64,000 nucleotides of DNA from Nematopogon swammerdamellus. Lineage: Eukaryota; Arthropoda; Insecta; Lepidoptera; Adelidae. Location of the stretch: contig OX336336.1 in NCBI GenBank assembly GCA_946902875.1, forward strand, positions 7,038,545 to 7,102,544, read 5' to 3'. Positions within the stretch are counted from its first letter, which is position 1. Each line of letters begins with the position of its first letter. The notes under the pieces are model-generated. The model saw only the letters and a program-made list of their open reading frames with translations. It was not told the origin of the DNA and did not search any database. The position numbers and the translations under genes are program-made. Shown here in pieces: positions 30,681 through 41,275 of the stretch.

Positions 30681-31161
30681 CTATTATTTTTTCTCCGAAT
30701 GACACAGCCCTGTCTTTTTGTTGGATTTATTAGTTTTGATTTAAAATATTATTTTCACTATTATAAACTCGAATTGATTGTAAATGTTTGCTCAGTGAAG
30801 CTTTGTGATTAGAGACGAACTTTCAGGGGCCGAAATAATATTGATATTGTCCAAAAACGCAAAATTCGAAGATCCGTTTACAAAGCGAAAAGAAACCCAC
30901 GGGACATTTTGCGTCGATTAAAGCATCGCTTATGTTTTCAAAGGTATAAAATTGAGGTGGAATTTCAGTGATATATTTTTTTGCGACTGAAGGTAAACAG
31001 TGGCGACGAATCTATTTACTCTCTATCTTTGTAGGCATCTGGAATCTTTATTAGTTAAATATTCTTCGTGCCGTTTCATTTTACCAGTAAAGAACCACAG
31101 AGTAGATATCAGCGGACTTCCCTCAGCCGGCATTTCTTGTTTTACGATATAAACATAAATA
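30681..31161. other. unassigned
   Basis: Nothing recognised. Confidence 0.5.
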
Positions 31162-31495
31162 CATACACACATACATACATGCATACCACACGCTGTATGC
31201 CGACAATCGGGGTAAACAGAGTAATCGGTGTAGTGCTGCAAGTACTCTTTTAAATTACAGCACAACACCGACCACCACGTTTAGCGAAGTATTAGGACAA
31301 GACAACTATCAAGCAGCAAGTAAGGCACGAAGACCCACCTGCCGCACGACTCGGTGGAAGGATCGCGCCAACGTGAGAGGTGTCTAGCCTGTCGACCTTT
31401 AGCATGGCATCCTGTCCTTATAACTCAGTCTCTTTTTAAGACATGCACGAGGCTCTCCCATGCAGTGGGGCTTTCTTACCGGCCCCACACGGTAC
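31162..31495 (-). mobile_element. SINE-C, full length
   Basis: Minus strand: GTACCGTGTGGGGCCGG head at 31495, 'ACTGAGTTATAAGGACAGG', body, 'CGATTGTCGGCATACAGCG' and the TATG tail (CATACATACATGCATACC at 31168-31186). The head is related to that of SINE-B, the body is unrelated. Confidence 0.85.
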
Positions 31496-31539
31496 ACATA
31501 AATGTTTTTAGGATTTCGTGGCCCGCGATGCTAGCTTAT

Positions 31540-31640
31540 AATAATCGGTCAGGTGTCTGTCCGTCCGTGCGTTCGTCCGTCCGCCCGTCTGTCTGTCTGT
31601 CCCACGCGCTGGCCAAGGGGATAACCCATAAAGAAAAGTT
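31540..31640 (+). repeat. A-repeat fragment with GTCC/GTCT array
   Basis: GTGTCTGTCCGTCCGTGCGTTCGTCC... array at 31552-31602, degenerate, without the usual flanks. Confidence 0.5.
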
Positions 31641-31739
31641 TAATAATTTAAAAAGAAGGTGAGGTGTTATGAGTCACCATCACCAGACAGAAGAGAAGCT
31701 TCTTACGCCTTGTATTTAAAATTTAATTATTAATTTAAT

Positions 31740-31898
31740 TTCGATCGGGTTAGCGCCATCTATGCGATATTGCTTGCAACTTTTACAGTGGTTCAAATTC
31801 AAAAGACTCTCATAGATGGCGCTCAGGCTTTACCACTTCCGTTCGTACTTTAAGGGTAGACTATAAGGGTTCCTTGTTGACTACGGAACCCTAAAAAT
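31740..31898 (+). repeat. I-repeat (GCGCCATCTATG palindromic unit) joined to an A-repeat end
   Basis: 'TCGATCGGGTTAGCGCCATCTATGCG' at 31741 and the inverted 'CATAGATGGCGCTCAGGC' near 31812 match 52005-52145. GGGTTCCTTGTTGACTACGGAACCCTAAAAA at 31868-31898 is the end also seen at 25630-25660. Confidence 0.6.
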
Positions 31899-32420
31899 CT
31901 GGTTGACATAGTTAATCTTGAAACGAATTGAAGAAAAAATCGTCTGACTTTGATGACTCACTGTACCTGCAAGTAATAAATAATATTTTTTTAATTTCAT
32001 GTATTTATTTTCACGTTTTCTTATTAATAATCGTGTTCATATTTATATTAATTCTATACATTTTAAAAATACATACAAAATTAATACAAACAGACAAAAA
32101 TGTAAATAGAAAACGGTAAAGTTCCACCGACTCGGCGGGAGACAAGCCCCAAGCGCTCCGGCGGGTGCAGACCGTGGCTACGGAGCTCTCCGGGACGACG
32201 CGAGGAGCTTCGAGCGATGGGTGGTGATACTAGATCTATACTTGTCAGATATCGGTGGCCTTCCCCCAGCCGTCATTTCTTGCTCTATGTTATACATACA
32301 TACACACCACACGCTGTACCCCGACAATCGGGACAAGCTTTCTATTTTTTTTTTTATTATTGCATTTGCGCCACATTCCTCATTTTGCTGGTATATGTGT
32401 TTTGTATTTGCGTTACTTAG
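31898..32420 (+). repeat. J-repeat, copy 2, interrupted
   Basis: First part 31898-31990 and second part 32347-32420 match the contiguous 8143-8300. Between them lie unassigned sequence and a SINE-C fragment (32285-32345: 'ACACGCTGTACCCCGACAATC'). Confidence 0.5.
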
Positions 32421-33118
32421 GAACTGAGCATTGGCCATTTTCCGGGTACATGTTTCGTGTCGGTGACGTCATATTTTAGCTTACATGCATCCCACCTTGT
32501 ACCATATTATCTTTATGAGTAAGACGTGATTTCATGTCAAAATATTAAATCCGCCCAACTCGTCCTGCATAAGAAATTTCAAGCAAGGAAGAAAATCTGT
32601 ATGCGGTTAGGTATCTAGCCTGGTATGATATTTAGAGCCACGTCTCCGTTCCACTTCGAGTTTCAATTTAGAGAATCGACAGGGAAGTCGAAAGGTCGAC
32701 GTTTGTGGGTCAACAGATCGACCCTGGTCGCAGTTTAACCGCTTTATGGGTCAGCAAACAGTGCTCTTTGACTTGAGTGGTAGACGCGATGGAGCGTTAT
32801 TTTGCGTTGAGGTTTTCAGGTAAACAATTTTTTAATTCTCGTCTGTTATTTGTCTGCTAGTTATTTTACTTGTTTTTATAAACAGATAATTAGCAGTTAT
32901 TTTCGTTTTTCATTTCTGAGATTTAAAATAGTTTATACTACATATAATAAAATTATCACAGATGGGTGGGGGCTTATTTTCTACCGAAGAACAAAAAGAC
33001 CTGAAAAATGAAGAAGAATAGTACGGAGAGGACATTAGGTGAAGAGATGACTGCGTCCAACTTCAGATCATCAGAACGCGGCTTCATTGCTAAATGTAAA
33101 ATATTATAATTTACCTGC
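32421..33118. other. unassigned
   Basis: No gene supported. ATGGAGCGTTATTTTGCG at 32789 followed by CAG|GTAAAC was considered as a mini-exon and rejected. Confidence 0.45.
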
Positions 33119-33373
33119 TGTAATGAAATTAACTCGCCCATGATAATATTTTTATTTATCAGTAAAATAACACGGCAGCGTGCGGTAGATCGGCGGATAG
33201 AGATAAAAAGAGAAAGTCCTCCATCCGGCGTAGGTTCTTATAGCCTCTCGTGGTGGAGGGGTGTTCCTTCCTTCCACTTGCCCGCCAGCCAATCGACGCG
33301 CACCAGCAACAACACAGCTCAGCACAGCTCGGCGCATACGCCCTCTGCCAGCACGGCTCAGCTAGCCGTTACA
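33119..33373 (-). repeat. 3' LTR
   Basis: 255 bp. In element orientation it starts TGTAACGGCTAGCTGAGCCG and ends TTCATTACA. It differs from the other LTR at 33141 (A here, G at 35492 on plus). No strong polypurine tract precedes it; the adjacent bases in element orientation are GGATGGCCGAG. Confidence 0.93.
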
Positions 33374-33428
33374 CTCGGCCATCCTGCAACAATTGCCCCG
33401 CGATTGGGCAAACAATAGACAGCATTAA

Positions 33429-33581
33429 TTAACTTTCCAGCAAATCTATCAGGTCTTCAGTTTCCAGCTGTTCGTCTGTACTGCTTCCACTCTCAGAAAC
33501 CTGTGCGATGCTCGAATAGGGTCTGAGGGAATCAGAGGCGACCAGCCCAGTAAAACTCTTGTAACCTCTGAGTCCCTTTAT
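33429..33581 (-). pseudogene. pol C-terminal tail (downstream of the integrase region), out of frame
   Basis: 50 codons, IKGLRGYKSFTGLVASDSLR through EDLIDLLES, then TAA at 33429. The (I/L)(K/R)GLRGYK...LV(A)..DSLRPY pattern is found at the C-terminus of Ty3/gypsy pol proteins in insects. It lies two bases out of frame with the gag-protease ORF after the deletion junction, so it is not translated as part of it without a frameshift. Confidence 0.65.
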
Positions 33582-35442
33582 TGCGCGTATCGGATGATAA
33601 TTTTATTTTCATCTCGACTAAACTGGTACACCCTAAGTCGCCTGAATGTTTTGAAAAACAACCTGAATATTTTTGCAGGATGCTCAACAATTCAGCTCGC
33701 TGAGCATCGACCAATGTCCCTGTTTTTATCTGATTTAAATGAATCCCCCCTATAGGATCTGAAGTATTCTGAAGAATTTGTGTTCGTAAGACTTTTTGCA
33801 CCACACTGTGGGGTGAACTAACCTGAACTCCGCGTGTAGTGGATTGGCAGCAACTTTCAGCGCGAACTAGCAATTCGCCAGCCTTCCATTTGATATCTTC
33901 GGCGCCTGTGTTGATGATCTTCATGTAGCCATCTCCGCCCTTCAGCACTGTAGCTGGCAAGGAGTAGGATATTCCGCCCAGTTCAAAGTGTCGCGCCGGA
34001 GTGGTCACTTCGTTGTCGAGGTGATTGCCCGGCACCCGTATCCTCACGATTGACTCTCCTGGCTGCAATACCTCGTCATCCGCCGTGACAACGCGGTACC
34101 GGTCACATTCTTCGTTCCATGAAATACGCGACAGGAAATCTTCGTTATCTCGACTCAGCAGCACCGTCTTATCACGTACGATGAGTGACATCCCCTCTGC
34201 GTTGATTATAGGTTGACCGATCAGCAATGCTAGCCCACTCATGTTGATATTTGTCAGGTACGCTTGACAGGGAAGCTGTACATCGTCAACCTCCAGTTGG
34301 AATTTGACTACTCCGCGACTCGTTATTAATCCTCCGGAGAAACCCTTCAACACAACACTTGAAGGTGTTACCTCTAAGTTCATGGTCCGAGCTATTCCTG
34401 CCGCTAGGACGTTGACCTGGCTTCCGGTGTCTATGTAGGCTTTGATGTGAGCTCCATTCAGTTTAGCGTTTTTTTTATAGAGGTCATTATAATTTTGCAG
34501 TACCTTTATTTCTCTTATGGTTTCCTTGTTGTTATCCGGACATCTAGGAGCTATATGTCCCTGCTTATTGCATTTAAAGCAACGTCGTAAGTCTGGGAGC
34601 ATGCATGTCCTAACTGTATGACCAGGTTTCTTGCAGCGGTGGCATATTTCGGGTTCCGAAGAAGTACACTTCTTGTCCAGTACTTGGTATTCCTTATTTA
34701 TTCGCATTTCAGATGCCGGTGCACGGTAGTCCTCGAAGGCAGCAAGAAATCCTTCATACAGCTCATCTGGCCGCCTGCATTGGAATGCACGCGCACTAGA
34801 TTGCAGGGTAGTGGGTAGTCCGCGAATGATGCACGACACACTCGCTTAGTCTGACAAATTGCAACGGAAGCACATTGCAATCTTTTCTTGATAGTATTTA
34901 GTCATACTTTCTGTGGGTAGTTTCTTCCTGTTCATTAATTCTTCCAGCATGTTCGAATAATCTCGATGTTTTGGGAATGCACGGAGAAGCATGTTTTTCC
35001 ATTCTACCCACGTATGGTTATATACATCTAGTCGGTTGTACCATTTTCTGGCTTGACCCTTCAGTTTTTCTTGCAAATGAAACGATTTTGTCTTCTCGTC
35101 CCAGCCATGAATATCTCCGAGTTGCTCGATCTTGTTCAGCCAACTTTTCACAGTGTGGTCGTCTGATTCAGGGTCGAACTCGGGTATAAGAGTGGCAGCT
35201 CGATGACTTTTGGAATACTTAAATGTAGGTTGATCGTCTTGTAATTCGTGTAAAGCTTTCTGTACCTCTTGGGTGAGCAGATCCTTCAGGATGAATGTCG
35301 CTGGTCGTGGTGTTGGTGTAGCGGATGGCGGCGGCGTGGTAGCTGGACGCGGCTCCATTTCAGCTTCTTCATCTTCTCGTTCCGGTCGTCGTCCTCTTTT
35401 CGCTCCCACGATTATTGGTCCAGCTCCGGATCGCCTCTTCAT
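33532..35442 (-). pseudogene. gag-protease ORF with one internal stop and truncated pol
   Basis: ATG at 35440-35442 opens MKRRSGAGPIIVGAKRGRRP with an acidic/proline-rich N-terminus. A capsid-type segment follows (WLNKIEQLGDIHGWDEKTKS, then KWYNRL, ending CFRCNLSD). TAA at 34846-34848 interrupts the frame once; the same frame continues ASVSCIIRGLP, so it is a single nonsense change. Counting from 34839, CX2CX4HX4C knuckles lie at residues 66-79 (CHRCKKPGHTVRTC) and 87-100 (CFKCNKQGHIAPRC). The protease motif DTGSQV is at 137 and LLIGQP near 205. The frame passes the pre-RT region (YSGCFSKHSGDLG) and leaves known sequence after residue 418. Gag, and the knuckles and protease beyond the stop, would need readthrough to be made as one protein. 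Confidence 0.88.
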
Positions 35443-35469
35443 CTTCGTTCGTAATGTCCCGCTTCTGAG
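35443..35469 (-). promoter_or_regulatory. 27-nt leader with putative primer binding site
   Basis: In element orientation the sequence after the 5' LTR reads CTCAGAAGCGGGACATTACG and reaches the gag ATG after 27 nt. It lacks the usual TGG that pairs with a tRNA 3' CCA end, so the primer tRNA cannot be named. Confidence 0.4.
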
Positions 35470-35724
35470 TGTAATGAAATTAACTCGCCCGTGATAATAT
35501 TTTTATTTATCAGTAAAATAACACGGCAGCGTGCGGTAGATCGGCGGATAGAGATAAAAAGAGAAAGTCCTCCATCCGGCGTAGGTTCTTATAGCCTCTC
35601 GTGGTGGAGGGGTGTTCCTTCCTTCCACTTGCCCGCCAGCCAATCGACGCGCACCAGCAACAACACAGCTCAGCACAGCTCGGCGCATACGCCCTCTGCC
35701 AGCACGGCTCAGCTAGCCGTTACA
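35470..35724 (-). repeat. 5' LTR
   Basis: 255 bp, TGTAACGG...ATTACA in element orientation. Promoter and polyadenylation signals of the element should be here; the AT-rich end (AATATTTTTATTTATCAG on plus) differs sharply from the GC-rich start. Confidence 0.93.
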
Positions 35725-36201
35725 CTGCATAAAATTATCACATATGTACCTACCATCGACATGCAACATTTATCTGAACCGTTGAAATTTTTACAGAATA
35801 AGTGTTATGGTATGGTATGGCGGATGACTCCAAATAATACAAAATAGAAAAAAGTAAAAAATTAATATTTTTTGTCATTTAAGCGCCTTGAGGGAATTTC
35901 TCTCCTGACTTTCCTGTATCCTATACAGCTGAGATCGTGCATAAAAAAAAAGAAAAAAAAGAAACACAAATCAAAACCAAAGGTATATTTTACACAAAAA
36001 TAAACATTTCGGAAGCTGTTTTCGAAGTTGGGAATTGTGAATAATCTCAAACATGTTTCCTCTTCCGCCAATATTCACGCAAGCACTCATCCGTGGAGGC
36101 TGCATGAATTTATAACGTGATTTATCTGCGCGCGTCGAGAGTACATCGGCAAAAGAATTCAAAAGGGTATAACAGTTCTTTTCCTATTTTTCTATTTACG
36201 A
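35725..36201. other. unassigned
   Basis: AT-rich; nothing recognised. Confidence 0.5.
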
Positions 36202-36427
36202 TTTTTTTTTTATGGAAACTGACATGGTTGACTACATCACCTAAAACATCCATGATGTCAGCCCACTAACACCGAGTGAACTAGGTGCCATGTCAGTGCT
36301 TCCCTTCATTTCATGTTGGCTACACTGGGACCTACAGTTTTACGTCGAATCCGAACCACGGTTAGCCTCCAACGGTCGAGCGGTCACCCATCCAAGTACC
36401 AACCGCACCACTGAGCTACCGAGCCTG
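36202..36427 (-). mobile_element. SINE-S: 5S/tRNA-headed SINE, shortened
   Basis: Minus-strand head GCTCGGTAGCTCAGTGGTGC, then TTGGTACTTGGATGGGTGAC (5S box C region, closer to 5S rRNA than in the 8301 copy), 'GGTTCGGATTC' and 'AAAACTGTAGGTCCCAG'. It then jumps into the SINE-B 3' half with an A tail. The 5S box A/intermediate segment and part of the body are deleted relative to 8301-8674. Confidence 0.8.
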
Positions 36428-36594
36428 ACAATTATTATAATTTTTAAAATATTTCCTATTAAAATTTATGTTTTTTAAGAAATTTAACTACTTTAAAATG
36501 TGTTAGAAACAGATAAAATTATTGTAAAATTAATTAAATAAAATTGACCTTCAAATATTTCTGTTTTATTTCATGTTTCAAATTACATACGAAT
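36428..36594. other. unassigned, AT-rich
   Basis: Nothing recognised. Confidence 0.5.
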
Positions 36595-36748
36595 CATAAC
36601 GCTATATCCCGACAATAGGGGTAAGCAGAGTGATCGGTGTTATGCTGCAAGAACTCGGGTAAATTACAATACAACACCGACTACCACGTTGAGCAAAGCA
36701 TTAGGACAAGATAACTTATCAAGCAGTAAGTAAGGCACCAACACTAGG
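36595..36748 (-). mobile_element. SINE-C, 3' half
   Basis: 'CGCTATATCCCGACAATAGG', 'GTAAGCAGAGTGATCGGTG', 'AATACAACACCGACTACCACG', 'GGACAAGATAACTTATC' on plus, the inverted SINE-C 3' half. Confidence 0.75.
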
Positions 36749-37053
36749 CAGGTGTATGTAGGTACGCATGTAAATTTTTCCCTCAGAAAAAACTTATATG
36801 TACACGCCAATCTTTTCCCTGGTTGCCTTCAGCAGATTGAATTGCAGGAAATATTTTATCTAACAGTAGTCTGCCCACGCTTCTCCAGGCACTCGTGGCA
36901 ATGGAGGCATGCACGGCCCCTACCCCTTTACCCCCCCCTACAATTAATAAATTTTAGTCTATATATTAGGTTTATTTAGTTTAATTAAAATATTTCTTTT
37001 AGTACGTACTTGTTAATTAATGTAAATTTAGCAATTAAAATGTTTATTATATA
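36749..37053. other. unassigned
   Basis: Nothing recognised; a pyrimidine-rich CCCTACCCCTTTACCCC run near 36920. Confidence 0.5.
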
Positions 37054-37650
37054 CTAGCTTTTGCCTGCGGCTTCGCTCGCGTGAAATTCCTATTTAAAAA
37101 AAAAGAAAGTAAGAATCCCGCTACAGTACCTTTATTTCGGCGCGCGGAACAATTCGGTTTGTATGAGAGCCACATCTTAGCGTAACCGGAACTAAATTTT
37201 ATTAGCTAGCTCATCCTTATCGTATAGCTAAATATGCTTGTACTAAGTTTCATCGAATTCAGATGATCGGTTTTAGAGTTATGGAGGAACATACATACAT
37301 ATATGACTATGGATATGACTCCCTTCTTATATTACTAGGTGGTAGGTTTTAACTCGCCCGGTTTGGTATCACCGCACTGAATGAAAGGTCGGTCGAAACG
37401 GCTATGTAAATAGTTTGTGTTTTTCGTCCAGTTCAGTGTAGCCGGCACGACCGAAGGGAAGCACTGACGTGGCACCAAGTTCTCCCGGCGTTATGGGCTG
37501 ACATCACGGATGTTGTATTGTAATTTGTAGGTGATGTAGCCAAACGTGTCAGTTTCCATAAAAAAAAACATACATACATACAGAAAAGATAGTATCAAAC
37601 ATGGAGTCTACAAAATGTAATATCTCATAAAACAAAGTAACTTACTCCAA
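37054..37650 (+). repeat. G-repeat subfamily 3, split by SINE-B
   Basis: CTAGCTTTTGCCTGCGGC to 'GAGTTATGGAGGAACATACAT' (37301), then SINE-B, then 'ACATACATACATACAGAAAAG' and 'CATAAAACAAAGTAACTTAC' (37569-37650). The copy at 27655-28008 has the two halves contiguous. Confidence 0.75.
37309..37568 (+). mobile_element. SINE-B lacking the head
   Basis: Starts TATGACTCCCTTCTTATATT, continues with 'TACTAGGTGGTAGG', 'GGTCGGTCGAAACGGC' and 'GTCAGTTTCCATAAAAAAAA'. A 12-bp insertion (ATTGTAATTTGT) interrupts 'GATGTTGTAGGTG'. 5'-truncated at insertion into a CATA-rich site. Confidence 0.8.
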
Positions 37651-38214
37651 AACCATCCCTTACAGATTTATTATTAGTAGGTATTGATTGATGTAGTTAC
37701 ATTGTCTTAACTAATTAAATTAAACTAAATGTAATAGCATTAAAGTGAGTTATACATATTGCATTATTAAATAAATTTAACATACTTTTAGAATTTTGTC
37801 ACTGTGCGCACCATTTATCACCAGCTCGATGAGTTGATGCATCTTCTATTCTTTAGAATTCTTCAACGGGGGCCGATTTCAAAGTAAATGCTCTGGTTAA
37901 AGTTTACCTGGTGAAATAAACAAATTAATAATTTCGACTAACTTCTGGCGGCTTGCGTCTCCGAGATCATTAGAATACGCGCCCGCTCACCCTTTCCCTT
38001 GTGTCTGAGCTAGTGTTGTTAGTTATGTCGACGTTTTCTGTCTTTACAACATTTTTATCAACAACCATTAACGAGTTAAGTGACTTGTATTCCACATGGT
38101 TCGCTAAATTAGATACGTAACTGGTGCAGTATCTAATTGTGGTGGTAAGTGGAGGCCGGAGTGTAAAAATTAAGATATTTTGTTTTTATTTATAAGCATA
38201 AAACGTGACAAAAC
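37651..38214. other. unassigned
   Basis: No gene or element recognised. Confidence 0.5.
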
Positions 38215-38482
38215 AGCCTACAATGTCTGTCTGCCCGTCTGTATGTCTGTCTGTCCGTCCGTCCGTTCGATGGCTGTATCTTTGGAACCATAATACCTAG
38301 CCGGTTGAAATTTTCAAAGAATGTGTGTTATTTTGGCAGATATAACAATAAATAATAAAAAAATGAAAAGGTGAAAAATTTATTAATCATTAATCCTTAT
38401 ACAAGAAACATGTTTTTTCGACGTTTTTTTGTTTGTTGTGGAGCGGAAACCTCGATGCACATGGCCGACTCGCACTTGGCCA
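38215..38482 (+). repeat. A-repeat, 5' end missing
   Basis: GTCT/GTCC array (38224-38268), 'GGAACCATAATACCTAGCCGG', 'TTATTTTGGCAGATATAAC', and the terminal 'CCGACTCGCACTTGGCC' near 38463-38480. Confidence 0.75.
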
Positions 38483-39606
38483 TTTTTTGACACTCGCCGA
38501 GCTCAAGTGACGTGCTCAACTAAATATTTGTATGGAAAGACGTTGCAGCCCGGGACGGTTGGTACTAAAATCGCCATACCAATAAATTCAGCACGACACT
38601 GGAAAAAAATAAATTGTGCCTACATTGCATAATCATTGAGCCTACCTACATACTCGATGTTACCAAGACAACAATTTGCATTGCATAGAGACCATCAAAT
38701 TTGGTCTTTATTTAAGCGTATCGATATACTTATTTAAAAAATTACAAAGGTTCATTTCCAACACGCATGTAATCTAATACGAAACAACTTGTTACTACTT
38801 TATATACGAACAGCGGGTCGTTTCACAAACATTTGTAGATATCGTTAGGGACCAGTTAAAAGTACATTTAACTTTGATTTAACTTTCTTTCGATTTAAAA
38901 TCAAGGACATAATGTTTTTGGAAGTTGTGGTCTAAAAGTTAAAGAAGTAATTAGGGGTTCTAGTTTAGTTAGCAACAGTTCTTCATTTGCGTAAATGTTG
39001 TGTTGCCACTATTTAAATATTGTATGCGTTATTTAATGCTTTAATTACATTCAATTAAAACATTTTACTCTGTAAACGCACAGAAAACGCACAAAAAAAC
39101 ATTTTACAACACAAATTACTCTGTTTATTGCAATCCTTAAAGATTTAAATTCAAATTCAGTGTATGTGTGTATTTAATTCAGGGTTTGTAATTCAGTGTG
39201 AGCAAGTGTGTTAAATTATGTGCAATAAAGATATTTTATTCTATTCTATTCAGATTTATTTCGGCATAAAGAACACACTCTGTTAACAATATTTCATTGA
39301 CACAAATGCATATGATTCGTCATAATATTTTGATTTAGTAAATCGTTAACGAGATATAAAATACATCGTCTGCCCTCTCACTGTAAGTTTGCTAATAACT
39401 CTTGAAAGGATGAACCAATTTAGATGCTGTCTTTACATGCATTCTAACATATCCCCGGAAGGCCGACGCTATTGCGAGCGGGCATGGTGTGTTAGATAAG
39501 TACTAAGGGCGAGTTTATTGTTCTGCAACATATTTTTTTATGTATTGTGAGTTCTAAGTATGTTTATATTTTATAACTAAAGCAGAAATGTTCCTAAGTA
39601 AAATTT
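38483..39606. other. unassigned
   Basis: AT-rich; 'ACGCACAGAAAACGCACAAAAAA' at 39076 is a short local duplication. No gene seen. Confidence 0.5.
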
Positions 39607-39617
39607 ATGTAGGTACC

Positions 39618-39695
39618 ACATCATCATCATCATCATCATCATCATCAGCCTGTATCGGTCCATTGCTGAACATAGGCCTCTCCCAAGGCACGCCA
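39618..39695 (-). pseudogene. RTE-type LINE C-terminus with (ATG)n tail
   Basis: The minus strand encodes WRALGEAYVQQWTDTG and TGA (39645-39647), the usual end of lepidopteran RTE-type ORFs, followed by a GAT/ATG array (plus-strand CAT array 39618-39646) that serves as the 3' tail. Confidence 0.75.
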
Positions 39696-39703
39696 CCGCA
39701 CGC

Positions 39704-39817
39704 GATATTATGCTCGAATGGAGGCCACGTACAAGCAGACGTAGCGAGGGACGCCCACCGGCTAGGTGGAAAGATGACCTAAAAAAGGTAGCTGGGAGTG
39801 GATGGATGAGAAGAAGG
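39704..39817 (+). pseudogene. RTE-type LINE coding fragment, opposite orientation
   Basis: The plus strand encodes LEWRPRTSRRSEGRPPARWK, then DDLKKVAGSGWM, the segment that normally lies just upstream of the WRALGEAYVQQW end. It faces away from the minus-strand tail next to it, so an inversion or two insertions is needed. Confidence 0.7.
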
Positions 39818-39904
39818 TATCACGTGCGGTTGTAAATGGCTTTTCATTACAAAACATAAACGATGACGAACCATTACTGAATATCCATAATTATTATGTA
39901 TCAA

Positions 39905-39980
39905 TGAAATATTGTTAACACTCTGCTTACCCCGATTGTCGGGATTCAGCGTGTGATATGTAATGTAAGTATGTATGTGT
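39905..39980 (+). mobile_element. SINE-C 3' end with TATG tail
   Basis: 'CACTCTGCTTACCCCGATTGTC', 'GGGATTCAGCGTGTG' and GTATGTATGTGTG. Confidence 0.65.
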
Positions 39981-41069
39981 GTCGCCATAAAGAATATAGC
40001 GAAATATATATTTGAATCTGAATCTGAATTTCAATATTCGTAAATCACTTTCACATTTCTCCCGAAATCGTACTTTAATATCAAAGTTTCAATACCGCAT
40101 TGCCTTTGATTATAGGCATAACAAGAATAAAATATTCAGCATTGGCTGTTAGAGCCTAAACAGGGCTCTTGAATAAATAAGAGAGGAATCGACGAGCAAG
40201 TAAATATATGCGGCTATATCGGCCGAGTGTTCCCAGAACTAAACAAACATTACTGACGTTTGTCCGCGTATATTCTGGATGGGTCTTCCTGAATTTAATT
40301 GTTCAATCCACTAAATTAATTCTTGTTAGTGACTGTGAATTATAAAAACACATTAGTTGTTAGAGTATCTAGTATTTTCCATCAAATACCGATTGTATAA
40401 AGATGTACCAGTTTACCAGTATCACCCCAGCTCATTTGTAATAAAATATTCTAGATTGCATTTTTCTCTTACATTACTTTTTTTTTACAAAAGTCAAAAC
40501 TACCTACAAAAATTGGTAATGTTTCTCTTTTCAAATAGACTGTGGAACATGTTGGTGAAAAGTCCACGGAAAAAATAATAAATTTAATTTGCAATATTGA
40601 TTATCTAGAAGAAATATTTCCCGTTGACTCTGGAAGACATTGTCACTTGGAATGCCTAATGGCTAAGTTCTATCTACATAGCTTCTCTCGAGGCTGAAAT
40701 TAAGTCTCCTTTAAGAACGTGTTCTATGAGGAAAAACGTTTTGACGTGATGACGTCACGTCTTATAAATTCATGAACACCGGCTGCACGCACGAAAAAAT
40801 GTCACGTTCCATCTGAGCCTGTGTGTGCAAGCGAGAGCGCGTAACAAGCGATAGAGAGGCACAATCGGTATAGTCAAAGTTACCATGGAAACGTCTTAAG
40901 AAGTAAAACTGTCAAGATCAGACAACAGAAGTTTATTGATGGCCAGTCACAAGATGATTAATCTTTCTACTGGAAATAGAATTACTGATTTTTGCTCTAT
41001 GTACTACGATTATTCCACGTCATCACGTAAAACTATCGTCCGTAAACCGACTTTACAGACAACCAATTT
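39981..41069. other. unassigned, with a CRE-like palindrome
   Basis: No gene recognised. TGACGTGATGACGTCACGTC at 40741-40760 contains a perfect CREB/ATF-type palindrome TGACGTCA; CTTATAAATTC follows within 15 bp. It may be a promoter fragment or part of a repeat. Confidence 0.35.
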
Positions 41070-41275
41070 ATTTTTTTTATGGAGACCTGCACAGTTGGCT
41101 ACATCATCTACTACATCCGTGATATCAAACCCATAACACCTTGGTGAACTAGGCGGCATGTCAGTGCTTCCCTTCGGTCGCGCCGGCTACACTGAACTGA
41201 CGGAAAACACAAACTACTTACATAGCCGTTTCAACCGACCTTTCATTCAGTCGGTGGTACCAACCCGTTCTTCTG
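41070..41275 (-). mobile_element. SINE-B, 3' two-thirds
   Basis: T run at 41071-41078, 'CACAGTTGGCTACATCATC', 'GTGCTTCCCTTCGGTCG', 'CATTCAGTCGGTGGTACC' in inverted order. Confidence 0.8.

Larger units (their letters stand above)
33119..35724 (-). mobile_element. Ty3/gypsy-like LTR retrotransposon, internal deletion derivative
   Basis: Two direct 255-bp LTRs (33119-33373 and 35470-35724) bound a minus-strand gag-protease region. The insertion is flanked by a 4-bp duplication CTGC (33115-33118 and 35725-35728). Gag, two CCHC zinc knuckles and an aspartic protease are present. The reading frame then jumps, at about 33585, to the C-terminal tail of pol, so reverse transcriptase, RNase H and integrase are absent. 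The LTRs differ at one position by my reading, so the insertion is recent. The clean LTRs and duplication suggest it may have moved in the deleted form using proteins from an intact relative. Confidence 0.92.

Noticed and set aside
32789..32819. Mini first exon MERYFALRFS before CAG|GTAAAC
   Set aside because: Ten codons, a weak donor and a stop shortly after the only nearby acceptor. Not better than chance.
35269..35494. Plus-strand frames over the gag region
   Set aside because: They are complementary shadows of the minus-strand gag ORF.
40741..40760. CREB/ATF site as evidence for a host promoter
   Set aside because: A palindromic 8-mer alone is not enough, a second TGACGTCA occurs at about 54398, and no exon is nearby.
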